Source: Luteitalea sp.
GTDB lineage: Bacteria; Acidobacteriota; Vicinamibacteria; Vicinamibacterales; Vicinamibacteraceae
NCBI GenBank assembly: GCA_009377495.1
Contig: WHTZ01000021.1
Coordinates: forward strand, 22,679-86,678
DNA: 64,000 nucleotides
Reading direction: 5' to 3'
In this document: piece by piece, positions 17,731 to 26,514 of the stretch
How the letters are laid out: each line of letters begins with the position of its first letter
Position numbering within the stretch: position 1 is the stretch's first letter
Translations under genes and position numbers: made by a program
Notes under the pieces: model-generated
Seen by the model: the letters and a program-made list of their open reading frames with translations, nothing else
What the model was told of the DNA's origin: nothing
Database searches by the model: none

Positions 17731-18872
17731 ATAGACGGGAGATCCGATTTGGCATCATCGGAGGCGGCATGATGGGCCGGGAGTTCGCCAGCGCCTCGGC
17801 ACGGTGGTGCCATCTTCTCGACTTGGAGTTCGTACCCAAGGTCGTGGGGCTGTGCGACTCCAATCCAGCCATCTTCAATTGGTTCCAGCTGAACTTTCCT
17901 GGCATCAGCGTCACGACGAGCTACCAGGATCTATTGGAAAGGCCTGACATAGAGGCCATTTACTGCGCCATTCCTCATCACCTCCACAGCCGCGTCTACA
18001 GGGCGGTCATCGAAGCCGGGAAGCACCTCTTGGGCGAGAAGCCGTTCGGAATCGACAGCGAGGCGAACCAGTCCATTCTAGAGAGCGTCAGGGCGCACCC
18101 AGGCGTCGTGGTACGCTGCTCTTCCGAGTTCCCCTTCTTTCCAGGCGCCCAACGGATCGTTCGCCTCATACAGGACGACCTGTTCGGCCGCATCATCGAA
18201 GTCGAGGCGGGCTTCTATCACAGCGGCGACCTGGACCCGCAAAAGCGGATCAATTGGAAACGTCGCATTGAATACAACGGCGAGTACGGCTGCATGGGTG
18301 ATTTGGGAATGCACGTGCTGCACATTCCCCTGCGCTTCGGCTGGATTCCCGACAAAGTCTTCGCGTGCCTGTCCAATATCGTCGCGTCCCGTCCCGACGA
18401 GAACGGGGAGGAGACTCCATGCCGAACCTGGGACAATGCCACGCTGGCAGGAGAAGTGCCGATGGACGGGTATCGATTTCCTGTCTTTCTCTCAACCAAG
18501 CGGATCGCGCCCGGCGAGATGAACACGTGGTTCATACGAATTCTTGGCACCCGCTTCTCTGCTGAGTTCAGCACCAAGTGGCCAAAGCAGCTCCGAACAC
18601 TCCCCTACACCCCCGGGCAGGCTCAAACCTGGCATGTCGGAGACGTGGGCCACGAGAGTTGCTATCCGGTCATCACCGGAGGCATCTTCGAGTTTGGCTT
18701 TCCCGACGCCATTCTTCAGATGTGGGCGGCTTTCTGTGACGAGCTCGTGAACGGTCGTGAGCGGATGAAGCAACCCTTCTACTGTGTCACACCGGCGGAG
18801 ACAGCGCTGAGTCATCAACTGTTTACTTCAGCTCTTGAATCCCATCGACGAGGAACCGCGATTGAAGTCTGA
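17727..18872 (+). CDS. Gfo/Idh/MocA-family oxidoreductase 1
   Basis: The 381-residue protein has the N-terminal Rossmann motif IRFGIIGGGMMGREFASA, then YQDLLERPDIEAIYCAIPHH and GKHLLGEKPFGIDSEANQSI (the conserved EKP motif), and a C-terminal substrate domain with EVEAGFYHSGDL and CMGDLGMHVLHIPLRFGW. Members oxidise or reduce sugars and cyclitols with NAD(P), often at C3 to give 3-keto sugars. No signal peptide is seen, so it is cytoplasmic. It overlaps the aldolase stop by 4 bp and the PfkB start by 38 bp, so it is tightly coupled in the operon. It could feed an oxidised sugar to the other enzymes; the order of steps is unknown. Confidence 0.9.
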   Translation: MNRREIRFGIIGGGMMGREFASASARWCHLLDLEFVPKVVGLCDSNPAIFNWFQLNFPGISVTTSYQDLLERPDIEAIYCAIPHHLHSRVYRAVIEAGKHLLGEKPFGIDSEANQSILESVRAHPGVVVRCSSEFPFFPGAQRIVRLIQDDLFGRIIEVEAGFYHSGDLDPQKRINWKRRIEYNGEYGCMGDLGMHVLHIPLRFGWIPDKVFACLSNIVASRPDENGEETPCRTWDNATLAGEVPMDGYRFPVFLSTKRIAPGEMNTWFIRILGTRFSAEFSTKWPKQLRTLPYTPGQAQTWHVGDVGHESCYPVITGGIFEFGFPDAILQMWAAFCDELVNGRERMKQPFYCVTPAETALSHQLFTSALESHRRGTAIEV

Positions 18873-20073
18873 CCGCAATGCAGAGCGCAAGCAGGGAGCT
18901 GAAGCGGTTGTCGGGGGACACATCTGTCTCGATATCATCCCCGAGATCAAGAGTCGCGATTTGGTCTTCTCCGAAGGCTTCCTCCAGGAGATTGGGCGGG
19001 CCGTCATCTCGACGGGCGGTGCGGTGTCAAACACGGGCTTGGCGCTTCACCGCCTGGGTGTCACCACGCTGCTCATGGGCAAGGTGGGCAGCGATCTCTT
19101 CGGACACACCCTTCGGCAGATCCTCTCGCGATACGATCCTCTGCTGGGCGACGGCCTGATCGAGAGCGCAGACGCGGTAACCTCTTACAGTGTGATCCTC
19201 AGTCCTGTAGGGCGCGACCGGATGGTCTTGCATTGCCCTGGCTGCAACGACACCTTTTCAGCCGACGAGATCGCCTATCCTCGCCTCGGAGATGTCAAGC
19301 TCTTTCACCTCGGATATCCGCCGCTGATGCGCCGCTTGATCGACAGGGACGGGTCCGAGCTCGTGGACCTCCTGCGGCGCGCAAAAGAGACCGGCGTCAC
19401 CACGTCGCTGGACATGAGCATGCCCGACGAGGCGTCCTTCGCCGGCAACGTCAACTGGCCCACCATTCTTTCTCGAGCGCTGCCCTATGTAGACATCTTT
19501 GTTCCGAGCCTCGAGGAGACTCTTTTTGCCTTGTATCGGGATGAGTTCCGAAGGTTCTCCCAATACCCCGACGGGTTGTTCGCCGCGGCCACGCCGGAGG
19601 TCGTCTCTTCCATCGGCCGTGACTTGCTGCGCTTGGGTCCCAAGATCGTTGGCCTGAAACTGGGCCGCCTGGGACTCTACCTGCGAACGGCGGCCGCCTC
19701 GCGATGGACCGAGGTGGGGAGGGCCGAACCGACGCGCAGCCAGGAGTGGATGTCTCGGGAATTGTGGTCACCCTGCTTCCAAGTCGAGGTGGTGGGTACC
19801 ACTGGCGCCGGAGACACGACCTTCGCAGGGCTACTCGCGGCCCTCCTGCGTGACGGCTCACCTGAAGCCTGCGCCGCTTTTGCTTGCGCCGTCGGCGCCT
19901 GCAACACAGAGGCTGCCGACGCGCTTGGCGGTGTGCGGAACTGGGAGCAAACGTGGAACCGAATTGAATCGGGATGGGAGCGCCTTCAACTGCCGTTCTC
20001 GATGACAGGGTGGCAGTGGCGAGAAAGCACGGGCGTTTGGAGTGGTCCTGATGACCACCCAAGAGGCTGTTAG
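18835..20073 (+). CDS. PfkB-family carbohydrate kinase
   Basis: The 412-residue protein shows ribokinase-family signatures: VVGGHICLDIIPEI at the start, STGGAVSNTGLALHRLG, LMGKVGSDLFGHTL, and the catalytic motif GTTGAGDTTFAG with base D327. It phosphorylates a sugar or sugar phosphate using ATP in the cytoplasm. At 412 residues it is somewhat longer than the usual 300-340, with extra sequence around residues 230-310. ATG 18835 overlaps the preceding gene by 38 bp. It is the last gene of the operon and its TAG shares bases with the stop of the convergent sulfatase (20070-20073). By context it would phosphorylate the ketose phosphate made by the NagB-like enzyme before aldol cleavage. Confidence 0.88.
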   Translation: MNPIDEEPRLKSDRNAERKQGAEAVVGGHICLDIIPEIKSRDLVFSEGFLQEIGRAVISTGGAVSNTGLALHRLGVTTLLMGKVGSDLFGHTLRQILSRYDPLLGDGLIESADAVTSYSVILSPVGRDRMVLHCPGCNDTFSADEIAYPRLGDVKLFHLGYPPLMRRLIDRDGSELVDLLRRAKETGVTTSLDMSMPDEASFAGNVNWPTILSRALPYVDIFVPSLEETLFALYRDEFRRFSQYPDGLFAAATPEVVSSIGRDLLRLGPKIVGLKLGRLGLYLRTAAASRWTEVGRAEPTRSQEWMSRELWSPCFQVEVVGTTGAGDTTFAGLLAALLRDGSPEACAAFACAVGACNTEAADALGGVRNWEQTWNRIESGWERLQLPFSMTGWQWRESTGVWSGPDDHPRGC

Positions 20074-21635
20074 TCCCGACGCCCCTCCTGACCGGGACGG
20101 ATTCCGAATAGATCGCCAGTGATCAGATCAGACTTGGATCTGCCCCCCTTCCACAGATCCCACTTGGGATCCGTGTAACGTCCAAAGAAGGCCGAGAGCT
20201 TTTCCTGGAGCCTCGCCCGAACGGCTGACGTTTCAGGGTCTTCGTAACGATTGAGCCGTTCTCCCCGATCACTCTGAAGGTTGTACAACTCGTTGGGTTT
20301 CTGGTGAGCTCGCTCGATGTACTTCCACTCCTCCGTCCGGATGGCGCGGACATTTTCGAACTCGAAATACACCTCGTTGTCCCAGGCCACCGAACCTGCT
20401 CCCTTCAGGACGTTTTCCAGGTTCCGCCCGGGAGCCGGTAAGCCGCCCGAAGGAATCCTGGATTCGAGACCGAGATAGCTCAATAGGGTCGGAAACAGAT
20501 CGTAGTTGCTGACCAGTAGATCGCTGCGCCGATTGGGAGGGATTTCGTCCGGATGGCGCAGAATCAGCGGAATCGAAAACGTCCAGTCGAATGCGGTGAG
20601 GGGACGCGTGTGGTCGCCCATTCCCCAGAAGCCGCTGTGTCCCCCGGAAAGTCCCTGATCCCCTGTGAAAATCACCAGCGTGTCCTGCTCGAGACCCATT
20701 CTCCGGAGAGCCTCCAGAATTCGACCCACCCCGTCGTCAATGCCGCTCACCTCCGCCGCGTACTTGCGGCGGACCTGCATGTTGTCCATCCAGTCTCCGT
20801 AGTTGTAGTTCCACGGATGGGGAGCGTCGCGAGGCATGGAAGGCAAAGGATGGTCCGCAAATCGTGCGGCGTGGCGGTTCCGGATGGGCTCCTCCTCCAT
20901 CGCGCGCCCGAGTCCATAGGGACCGTTATAAGCGAGATACAGAAAGAACGGCCGGTTCTTGCTCTCTTCGATGAAACGAACGCCGTGGTCGGTCCAGAAG
21001 TCGGTCAGGTAGGACGGCTCGACACGGATCTCACCACCCTCCACAACCTCCTGGTCATAGAAGCCCGCACTTCCTCCCTCAGGCTTCGTCACCCAGTAGG
21101 TGAATCCTTCCTGAGGATTGAGGTTGTCGCCGAGATGCCATTTCCCCACCAGTCCGGTGACGTAGCCGGCGGCGGCTAGGATGCTCGGGAGCGAGTCGAA
21201 TTCCTCGATCGTGTTGTAGGCGCCGGGTCCGACCTGCGCGCCCCCTCGTCCGAGGTAACGATGCACGCCGTGCTGCGAGGGCATCAACCCCGTCAACAGC
21301 GTGGCACGGGTTGGAGAGCAGACCGGGTTGTTGGCAAACGCTCGTGTGAACAGGATCCCTTCTCGGGCGAGCCGGTCGATGTGGGGTGTGGGGATATCTT
21401 CGTTACCGTAAGCGCCCAGCGTCCACGGACCGTGATTGTCGGTCAGAATCAGCACGACGTTCTGGCGATCGAGTCCCGATCGACGCTGCAGCTCCGCGCC
21501 CGGGTCCACAGCCTTGGCTTGGTCCATCACCGCGCCTTGGACGGTCGCTACGGCCGATTGCATCTGGACGAGACACAACAGAGAGACACTGAGACAACAC
21601 ATTCCTCTGACCGTGTGTGCTCTGACTGCAGACAT
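20070..21635 (-). CDS. Type I sulfatase 1 (formylglycine-dependent), exported
   Basis: The 521-residue protein has the sulfatase signature NPVCSPTRATLLTG, whose C106 would become formylglycine. LVGKWHLG follows, with the metal-site segment VLILTDNHGPW and the second metal segment VIFTGDQGLSGGHSG. The first metal motif has Asn where most sulfatases have Asp-Asp, and the second has DQ instead of DN or DH, so coordination may be unusual. ATG 21635 is preceded by GGAGGA and starts a Sec signal (SVSLLCLVQMQSAVA). It is the last gene of a minus-strand operon after sulfatase 2, which it overlaps only if an upstream start at 21722 is used. It probably removes sulfate esters from a carbohydrate in the periplasm. 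Confidence 0.88.
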   Translation of the reverse strand: MSAVRAHTVRGMCCLSVSLLCLVQMQSAVATVQGAVMDQAKAVDPGAELQRRSGLDRQNVVLILTDNHGPWTLGAYGNEDIPTPHIDRLAREGILFTRAFANNPVCSPTRATLLTGLMPSQHGVHRYLGRGGAQVGPGAYNTIEEFDSLPSILAAAGYVTGLVGKWHLGDNLNPQEGFTYWVTKPEGGSAGFYDQEVVEGGEIRVEPSYLTDFWTDHGVRFIEESKNRPFFLYLAYNGPYGLGRAMEEEPIRNRHAARFADHPLPSMPRDAPHPWNYNYGDWMDNMQVRRKYAAEVSGIDDGVGRILEALRRMGLEQDTLVIFTGDQGLSGGHSGFWGMGDHTRPLTAFDWTFSIPLILRHPDEIPPNRRSDLLVSNYDLFPTLLSYLGLESRIPSGGLPAPGRNLENVLKGAGSVAWDNEVYFEFENVRAIRTEEWKYIERAHQKPNELYNLQSDRGERLNRYEDPETSAVRARLQEKLSAFFGRYTDPKWDLWKGGRSKSDLITGDLFGIRPGQEGRRD

Positions 21636-21675
21636 GGGTTCCTCCGGAGTGCCGCCCTTAGGACTCGGCCGAATC

Positions 21676-23139
21676 CTAGTGCCACGGGCGCTGGGGGCTA
21701 CGGCTAAGTACCGGGTCGCCAATGGACCGCTGCCATTCCAGCAGCTGGCCTTCCAGCTCTTGCCTTATCTGTTGGTACTCAGGATTCCGGTAAAGATTGG
21801 TCATCTCCGTCGGATCTTTTTCCAGGTGGTACAGTTCGTCCAGAAAGTTGGCGTAGTAGTGGCGCACCAGCTTCCATTGGGCGGTCCGGGCCATGCGCAT
21901 ATAGGCGAGCCCACTGTTATGAAGGTCGTATTGGCCAAAAACGGTGGTTGGCCAGTCCGATAACTCTCCTCTGAGCAGTTGGGAAAAGTCTCTTCCTTCC
22001 TGCCGCAGCGCCTCTGGAAGCGGGATCCCGAGCATTCCCAGCACCGAGGCAAGCGTATCCACTTGTGTAACCATTCGCTCGATCGCGGTCCCAGGTTCGA
22101 CCACTCCAGGCCAGCGAATCAGAAGGGGGACGCGGATCGACTCTTCAAACATATTGGGTCGCGTGGGGCCTCGCACCCCTCCTGTGATCGAGAAGGCGTT
22201 GCCTTTGCTCCAAAGACCATGGTGACCAAGGTTGTAACCGTGATCGCTGGTGAAGAGCACGATGGTCTTGTCGTCGAGTCCAAGCTGCTCCAGCTTCTCG
22301 AGGAGACGTCCCAGGTTGCGGTCGATCGAATGAACGCTGGCATAGTACTCCCGTGTCGCTTCTTTCACCTGTTCGACATCGAGCCCGGGAACCGAGGGGA
22401 TTGACGGATCCAGGCCTTTCACCGAGGCTTGATCCTGTTCCGGAACTGGTCCGAACGGCATGTGGGGTGCCCGGAAATGCAGCAGAAGCGCAAAAGGCTG
22501 CGATCGGTGTGCTTCCACGAAGCGTAGCGCATCATCGGTCAGCAGATCAGGCAGCGAACCTTTCAGTGTCTGATTGCTTCCGCGCACCTCCAGGGTTGGG
22601 TTCATAGGCCGATTCCCCCCTTCAAGGAAGCCGAAGAAGTGATCGAATCCCCGCATCCGAGGATGGAACTGCGGCTTGGTTCCCAGGTGCCACTTCCCCA
22701 CCAAGGCTGTGGCATACCCATGCTGGCGTAGGATCTCCGGCCACGTCACCACTCCTGGTGGTAAGCCTAGTCCAGCATCCGCCTCCTGCGGCGAGATCCA
22801 ATCGGTGATCCCGAGCTGTGTCGAGTACAAGCCGGTTAGGAAGGAGGCCCGGCTCGGGGAGCAGACAGGTGTGCTGACGAACGCATTCACGAAACGCGCT
22901 CCTTCGCGCGCCAGCCGATCCATGTTCGGCGTGCGGATCTCCTGGTTTCCAGACGCGCCCATCGCCCAGGGAGCCTGGTCGTCCGTCACAATGGAGATAA
23001 TGTTCAGACGAGAAGACGTGGAAGGGGCAGCCGTGGCCCGAGCTGCCGCGCGGCCTGACATCGGTGCCTGGAAACTGCATGAAAGCCCGAGGACCAACGC
23101 TGCAGCCGCGTATCGACCTAAAGAGACTGGATTGACCAT
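21676..23139 (-). CDS. Type I sulfatase 2, exported
   Basis: The 487-residue protein carries TPVCSPSRASFLTG with the formylglycine cysteine C93, then LVGKWHLGTKPQ. The metal motifs are IVTDDQAPW and VLFTSDHGYNLGHHG. Its signal peptide is MVNPVSLGRYAAAALVLGLS. Its overall pattern (TWPEILRQHGYATALVGKWH, RVPLLIRWPGVVEPGTAI) fits carbohydrate sulfatases of the S1 class. It follows TonB receptor 2 by 17 bp and precedes sulfatase 1 by 40 bp, so it is cotranscribed. It needs a formylglycine-generating enzyme, none of which is encoded in this window. Confidence 0.92.
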   Translation of the reverse strand: MVNPVSLGRYAAAALVLGLSCSFQAPMSGRAAARATAAPSTSSRLNIISIVTDDQAPWAMGASGNQEIRTPNMDRLAREGARFVNAFVSTPVCSPSRASFLTGLYSTQLGITDWISPQEADAGLGLPPGVVTWPEILRQHGYATALVGKWHLGTKPQFHPRMRGFDHFFGFLEGGNRPMNPTLEVRGSNQTLKGSLPDLLTDDALRFVEAHRSQPFALLLHFRAPHMPFGPVPEQDQASVKGLDPSIPSVPGLDVEQVKEATREYYASVHSIDRNLGRLLEKLEQLGLDDKTIVLFTSDHGYNLGHHGLWSKGNAFSITGGVRGPTRPNMFEESIRVPLLIRWPGVVEPGTAIERMVTQVDTLASVLGMLGIPLPEALRQEGRDFSQLLRGELSDWPTTVFGQYDLHNSGLAYMRMARTAQWKLVRHYYANFLDELYHLEKDPTEMTNLYRNPEYQQIRQELEGQLLEWQRSIGDPVLSRSPQRPWH

Positions 23140-23156
23140 CGTCTTTCGTTTGAGAC

Positions 23157-26100
23157 TTAAAAGGCAAACCTCAGCCCGAGGCGAACTGTCCGCGGTTCGA
23201 CTTCGGTGTTGAAGATCTGCATGAATGTCGCGCTACTGACGCTGTGTGTTTCGTCACCGTTGCCGATTGTCCCTGGCGGGGTGCCGAACACCGGGTGATT
23301 GAACACGTTGAACGCCTCGACGCGAAGCTCGGCGTGCCGCCTGCCGCCAAGCGGGAACCGCCGGAACACCGAGAGGTCGGCGTTCCAGCCACCGGGACCG
23401 CGAACCGAGTTCCGGCCGCTGTTACCAAAGCGCACCCCAACTGGCTGTTGCCACGCGCCCGTATCGTAGTAGGGCCCATCCTCACCAATGTTCCCAAGCT
23501 TGACTGGCTCCGCCACCTGATCTGCCGTCTGCCAGTTCCCCGGCTGGTTGATGGAGATCGCCTCATTGGCGGTCACGGTGAACGGCGACCCGGTCCACGC
23601 AAACACGATGCCATTGATTTGCCAGCCGGCAGCTACCGCCTTGGTCAGTCCGGTGCTGTTGCGGGCGAACGGTAGCTCATAGAGGAACCCGAGCTGGAAG
23701 ACGTGCGTGCGGTCGAAGGGCTGGAGCGCGTAGTTTCGAGGCAGCTGGCTCGGCGCGTTCCAGGCAACGCCCACCCAGCCATCGTCACCGTTGGCCGTCT
23801 CGCCCATGGCCTTCGACCAGGTGTAGGCGCCCTTGAGCATCAGCCCGTTCTGGAATGGCCGATTGATGGCCACCTGCAGCGCGTGGTATTCGGTGCGGAT
23901 CCGCGGCCCCCAGCTCAAGAGCGGAATGTTGCGACCAAATTCCTCGACCAATGGCCGGCTCGCGTTGCCGCCGCCTGGCGTGTCGGACGCGTTGATGTCG
24001 AGATCGGCAAAGCCATCAGTTCCCTTGGTCCCGACGTATCCCAGATCCACCGAGATGTCGCCAGGGAACCGGCGCTCAACGGTCACGTTCCACGACTGGA
24101 TCGTGCCACGGTGCAAATCGTCTTCCGGTGTTCGCATGCTGACGGTTGGCGGCAACGGGATGCGCCCGCTCCTGAGATCTGGGCCCACGACCTCCGGAAT
24201 GCCTTCCGCCAGCGTGGTGACCCACGTAAACGGGTCGTCCCGCGTGAAGTTCGCACCAACCGATGACGGGAAGCCGAAGCGGAGCGGTCGCGAGAAGGGC
24301 AGCGGGTTGTAGGTGACGCCGTACCCCGTCCGGAACACCGTCTCCTCGTTCAGCCGCCAGGTGAACCCGAGGCGGGGCGCAACATTCGTGCTGCCGACCT
24401 TGATGCCGAGATCCTCGGGATTCCCCCCGAGGCCGCCGAGCACAACCTCCATCGTCTCGAGGTCCACCTGCTCCACCCCACGATTCGCACGGGTCATCAG
24501 CGGGTAGTACTCGTAGCGCACGCCGAGGTTGAGCGTCATTCGCTCGTTGAGCTGCCAGCGGTCGTTGATGTACCACGCGTGCTGCCACTCGCGCGCGGTC
24601 CACAGCTCATGCTGGATGCTCTTGGTCACGTCGCTCGACAACCCGAGCAAGAACGCGGCGTAGGTATTGTAGAAATTCGGCGTCTGGCCGCCGTTCAGTC
24701 CCGTGATGTCCCCTGCGAAGGCGAACTGCCCGCGTGGATTGCCCACCTCCGGCTGCCAGGTATTCTGCTCGAAGCGGTTCCCGGCGTAGCCGAATCGCAG
24801 CTCGTGGTTGCCGACCTGCTTGGTCAGATTCGCCGCGATGCTGTAAGCGCGGTCATCCTTGAAGTTCGGGAACGGGTTCCTTGTGTTCCCCAGGTTGCTG
24901 AAGCCGCTGGTGAAGCCGGGGATTCCCGAGTATCGCTCGTCGCTCGCGAATGGCCCACTGCCACCATTCGTGCCCGGGATGCCGAGGACGTCGCGGCCGT
25001 ACTGGCCGAGCGCGAAATCTGGACCCACCACGTCCAGGAGGTACAGCGAAACGCCGAAGGTCGAGTCGAGGACGAGCGTTGGGCTGAGCGTCCAGGTCTG
25101 GCCCACGGTGGCCTGGTAGACGTCGGTGTCGCCGTTGCCGTTGCCTTCCACGCCCACGTCGAACAACCCACCCGCGATGGCGCTCATCTGGCTGTACTTG
25201 CCCCAGATCTGGTGCGATGACGATCGGTTCCAGTTGATCTTGATGTCGACGTTGTGCCGGTCGACGTTGGTGGTGTCCTCGCGCAGGAAGTTCCGCGTCG
25301 GCTCGTCGGCCTCGCCGGCATTCGGCAACGGGTAGAACTCAACGAGCTCCCGGGCAATCGGGCTGATCCGGTCTTCGGGGATGACGTTGTTGGGGAACGG
25401 CTCGCGTCCTGTGCCATCCGGATTGCCCGTCGTCGGGTCGTAGATCGTCTGCAGGCTGCCGTCCGCGTTCTGCGCGTGGCTGAAATCGCCCATTCGCAGC
25501 GCTGGGGTCGGGACGTTCAGGAACGCGGAGGCCGTGCTGTCCTCGAAGTAGCCTTCGTAGGATCCGAAGAAGAACAGTTTGTCCCTCACGAGCGGCCCAC
25601 CCAAGGTGCCACCGGCGATGTGCCGCTCCCGTGGCAACTTCTCGGGATCGAAGAATGGCGTGGCGTTCAAGTCCTCGTTATTGAAGAACTCGAAGGCCGA
25701 GCCAGCGAACTGGTTCGTCCCGGACTTGGTGATGACCGTGATAGCCGCACCGCCCGCCTGTCCCTGCTCGGCGCCGAAGTTGCTGGTGGAGATATTCACC
25801 GTGTCGATGGTCTCGGCGGGCGAGACGTAATTCGTCTGGTGCGGCAGCCAAATATTGACGTTCGTCGCGCCGTCGGTCTTCGTCGCGTTGGTGTTGGGAT
25901 TTTGCCCGTTGACAAACGTGCGCAGCGCGCGCTGCGGCGTGCTGATGACTGCGTGCTGGAAGACCGCCGGTGTGGTGCCCGGCACCAGGTTCAGCAGGCT
26001 TTGGTAATTCCGGAAGTTCGAGAGGGGAAGGTCGGTCACCTCCTTCGACTTCAGCTCGGAGTGCACGTCCGCCGTGTCCGTCTGCAGGAGCGCAGTCGCC

Positions 26101-26486
26101 GAGGCCACTGTCACCGTCTCTTGGAGGTCGCCGATCTCCAAGGTCGCGTCCACGCGGCTGATGTTGTTTGCGGAGACCGGCACGCCGGTCCGCACGAACG
26201 CCTTGAACCCTTGCAGCGAGACGCTGACGTCGTAGGGACCCGGCAGGACATTGGGAATGCTGTAGTTGCCGGACGCGTTGGTGACCGCCTCGAGCACGAG
26301 GCCGGTTTGCTGGTTGGTGGCAATCACGGTGGCACCAGGCACCGTGGCGTCCGAGCTGTCACGTACGGTACCGACGAGTCCGCCATAGAGGACCTGGGCG
26401 TCGGTGGTGCGTGGCCGTAGGCTGATCGTGCCGGTTACAATAACGAGCACGCTCACCACCCTGAGAACTGTTACGAGGGGGGTCAC
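23157..26486 (-). CDS. Oar-type TonB-dependent receptor 2
   Basis: This 1109-residue outer-membrane receptor contains a signal segment (VTVLRVVSVLVIVTGTISLR), a carboxypeptidase-regulatory domain (LVGTVRDSSDATVPGATVIA, GNYSIPNVLPGPYDVSVSLQ), a plug (ATNVNIWLPHQTNYVSPAET, AITVITKSGTNQFAGSAFEF) and a barrel ending TVRLGLRFAF with a terminal Phe. I set the start at GTG 26486 because AGGAGG lies 6 bp upstream; a GTG at 26510 is in frame but its leader includes that same ribosome-binding site. It follows heme protein 2 by about 28 bp and precedes two sulfatases, so it is the transport gene of this minus-strand operon. Confidence 0.92.
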   Translation of the reverse strand: MTPLVTVLRVVSVLVIVTGTISLRPRTTDAQVLYGGLVGTVRDSSDATVPGATVIATNQQTGLVLEAVTNASGNYSIPNVLPGPYDVSVSLQGFKAFVRTGVPVSANNISRVDATLEIGDLQETVTVASATALLQTDTADVHSELKSKEVTDLPLSNFRNYQSLLNLVPGTTPAVFQHAVISTPQRALRTFVNGQNPNTNATKTDGATNVNIWLPHQTNYVSPAETIDTVNISTSNFGAEQGQAGGAAITVITKSGTNQFAGSAFEFFNNEDLNATPFFDPEKLPRERHIAGGTLGGPLVRDKLFFFGSYEGYFEDSTASAFLNVPTPALRMGDFSHAQNADGSLQTIYDPTTGNPDGTGREPFPNNVIPEDRISPIARELVEFYPLPNAGEADEPTRNFLREDTTNVDRHNVDIKINWNRSSSHQIWGKYSQMSAIAGGLFDVGVEGNGNGDTDVYQATVGQTWTLSPTLVLDSTFGVSLYLLDVVGPDFALGQYGRDVLGIPGTNGGSGPFASDERYSGIPGFTSGFSNLGNTRNPFPNFKDDRAYSIAANLTKQVGNHELRFGYAGNRFEQNTWQPEVGNPRGQFAFAGDITGLNGGQTPNFYNTYAAFLLGLSSDVTKSIQHELWTAREWQHAWYINDRWQLNERMTLNLGVRYEYYPLMTRANRGVEQVDLETMEVVLGGLGGNPEDLGIKVGSTNVAPRLGFTWRLNEETVFRTGYGVTYNPLPFSRPLRFGFPSSVGANFTRDDPFTWVTTLAEGIPEVVGPDLRSGRIPLPPTVSMRTPEDDLHRGTIQSWNVTVERRFPGDISVDLGYVGTKGTDGFADLDINASDTPGGGNASRPLVEEFGRNIPLLSWGPRIRTEYHALQVAINRPFQNGLMLKGAYTWSKAMGETANGDDGWVGVAWNAPSQLPRNYALQPFDRTHVFQLGFLYELPFARNSTGLTKAVAAGWQINGIVFAWTGSPFTVTANEAISINQPGNWQTADQVAEPVKLGNIGEDGPYYDTGAWQQPVGVRFGNSGRNSVRGPGGWNADLSVFRRFPLGGRRHAELRVEAFNVFNHPVFGTPPGTIGNGDETHSVSSATFMQIFNTEVEPRTVRLGLRFAF

Positions 26487-26514
26487 TCTGTACCTCCTAT
26501 CTTCTGCCACTCAG

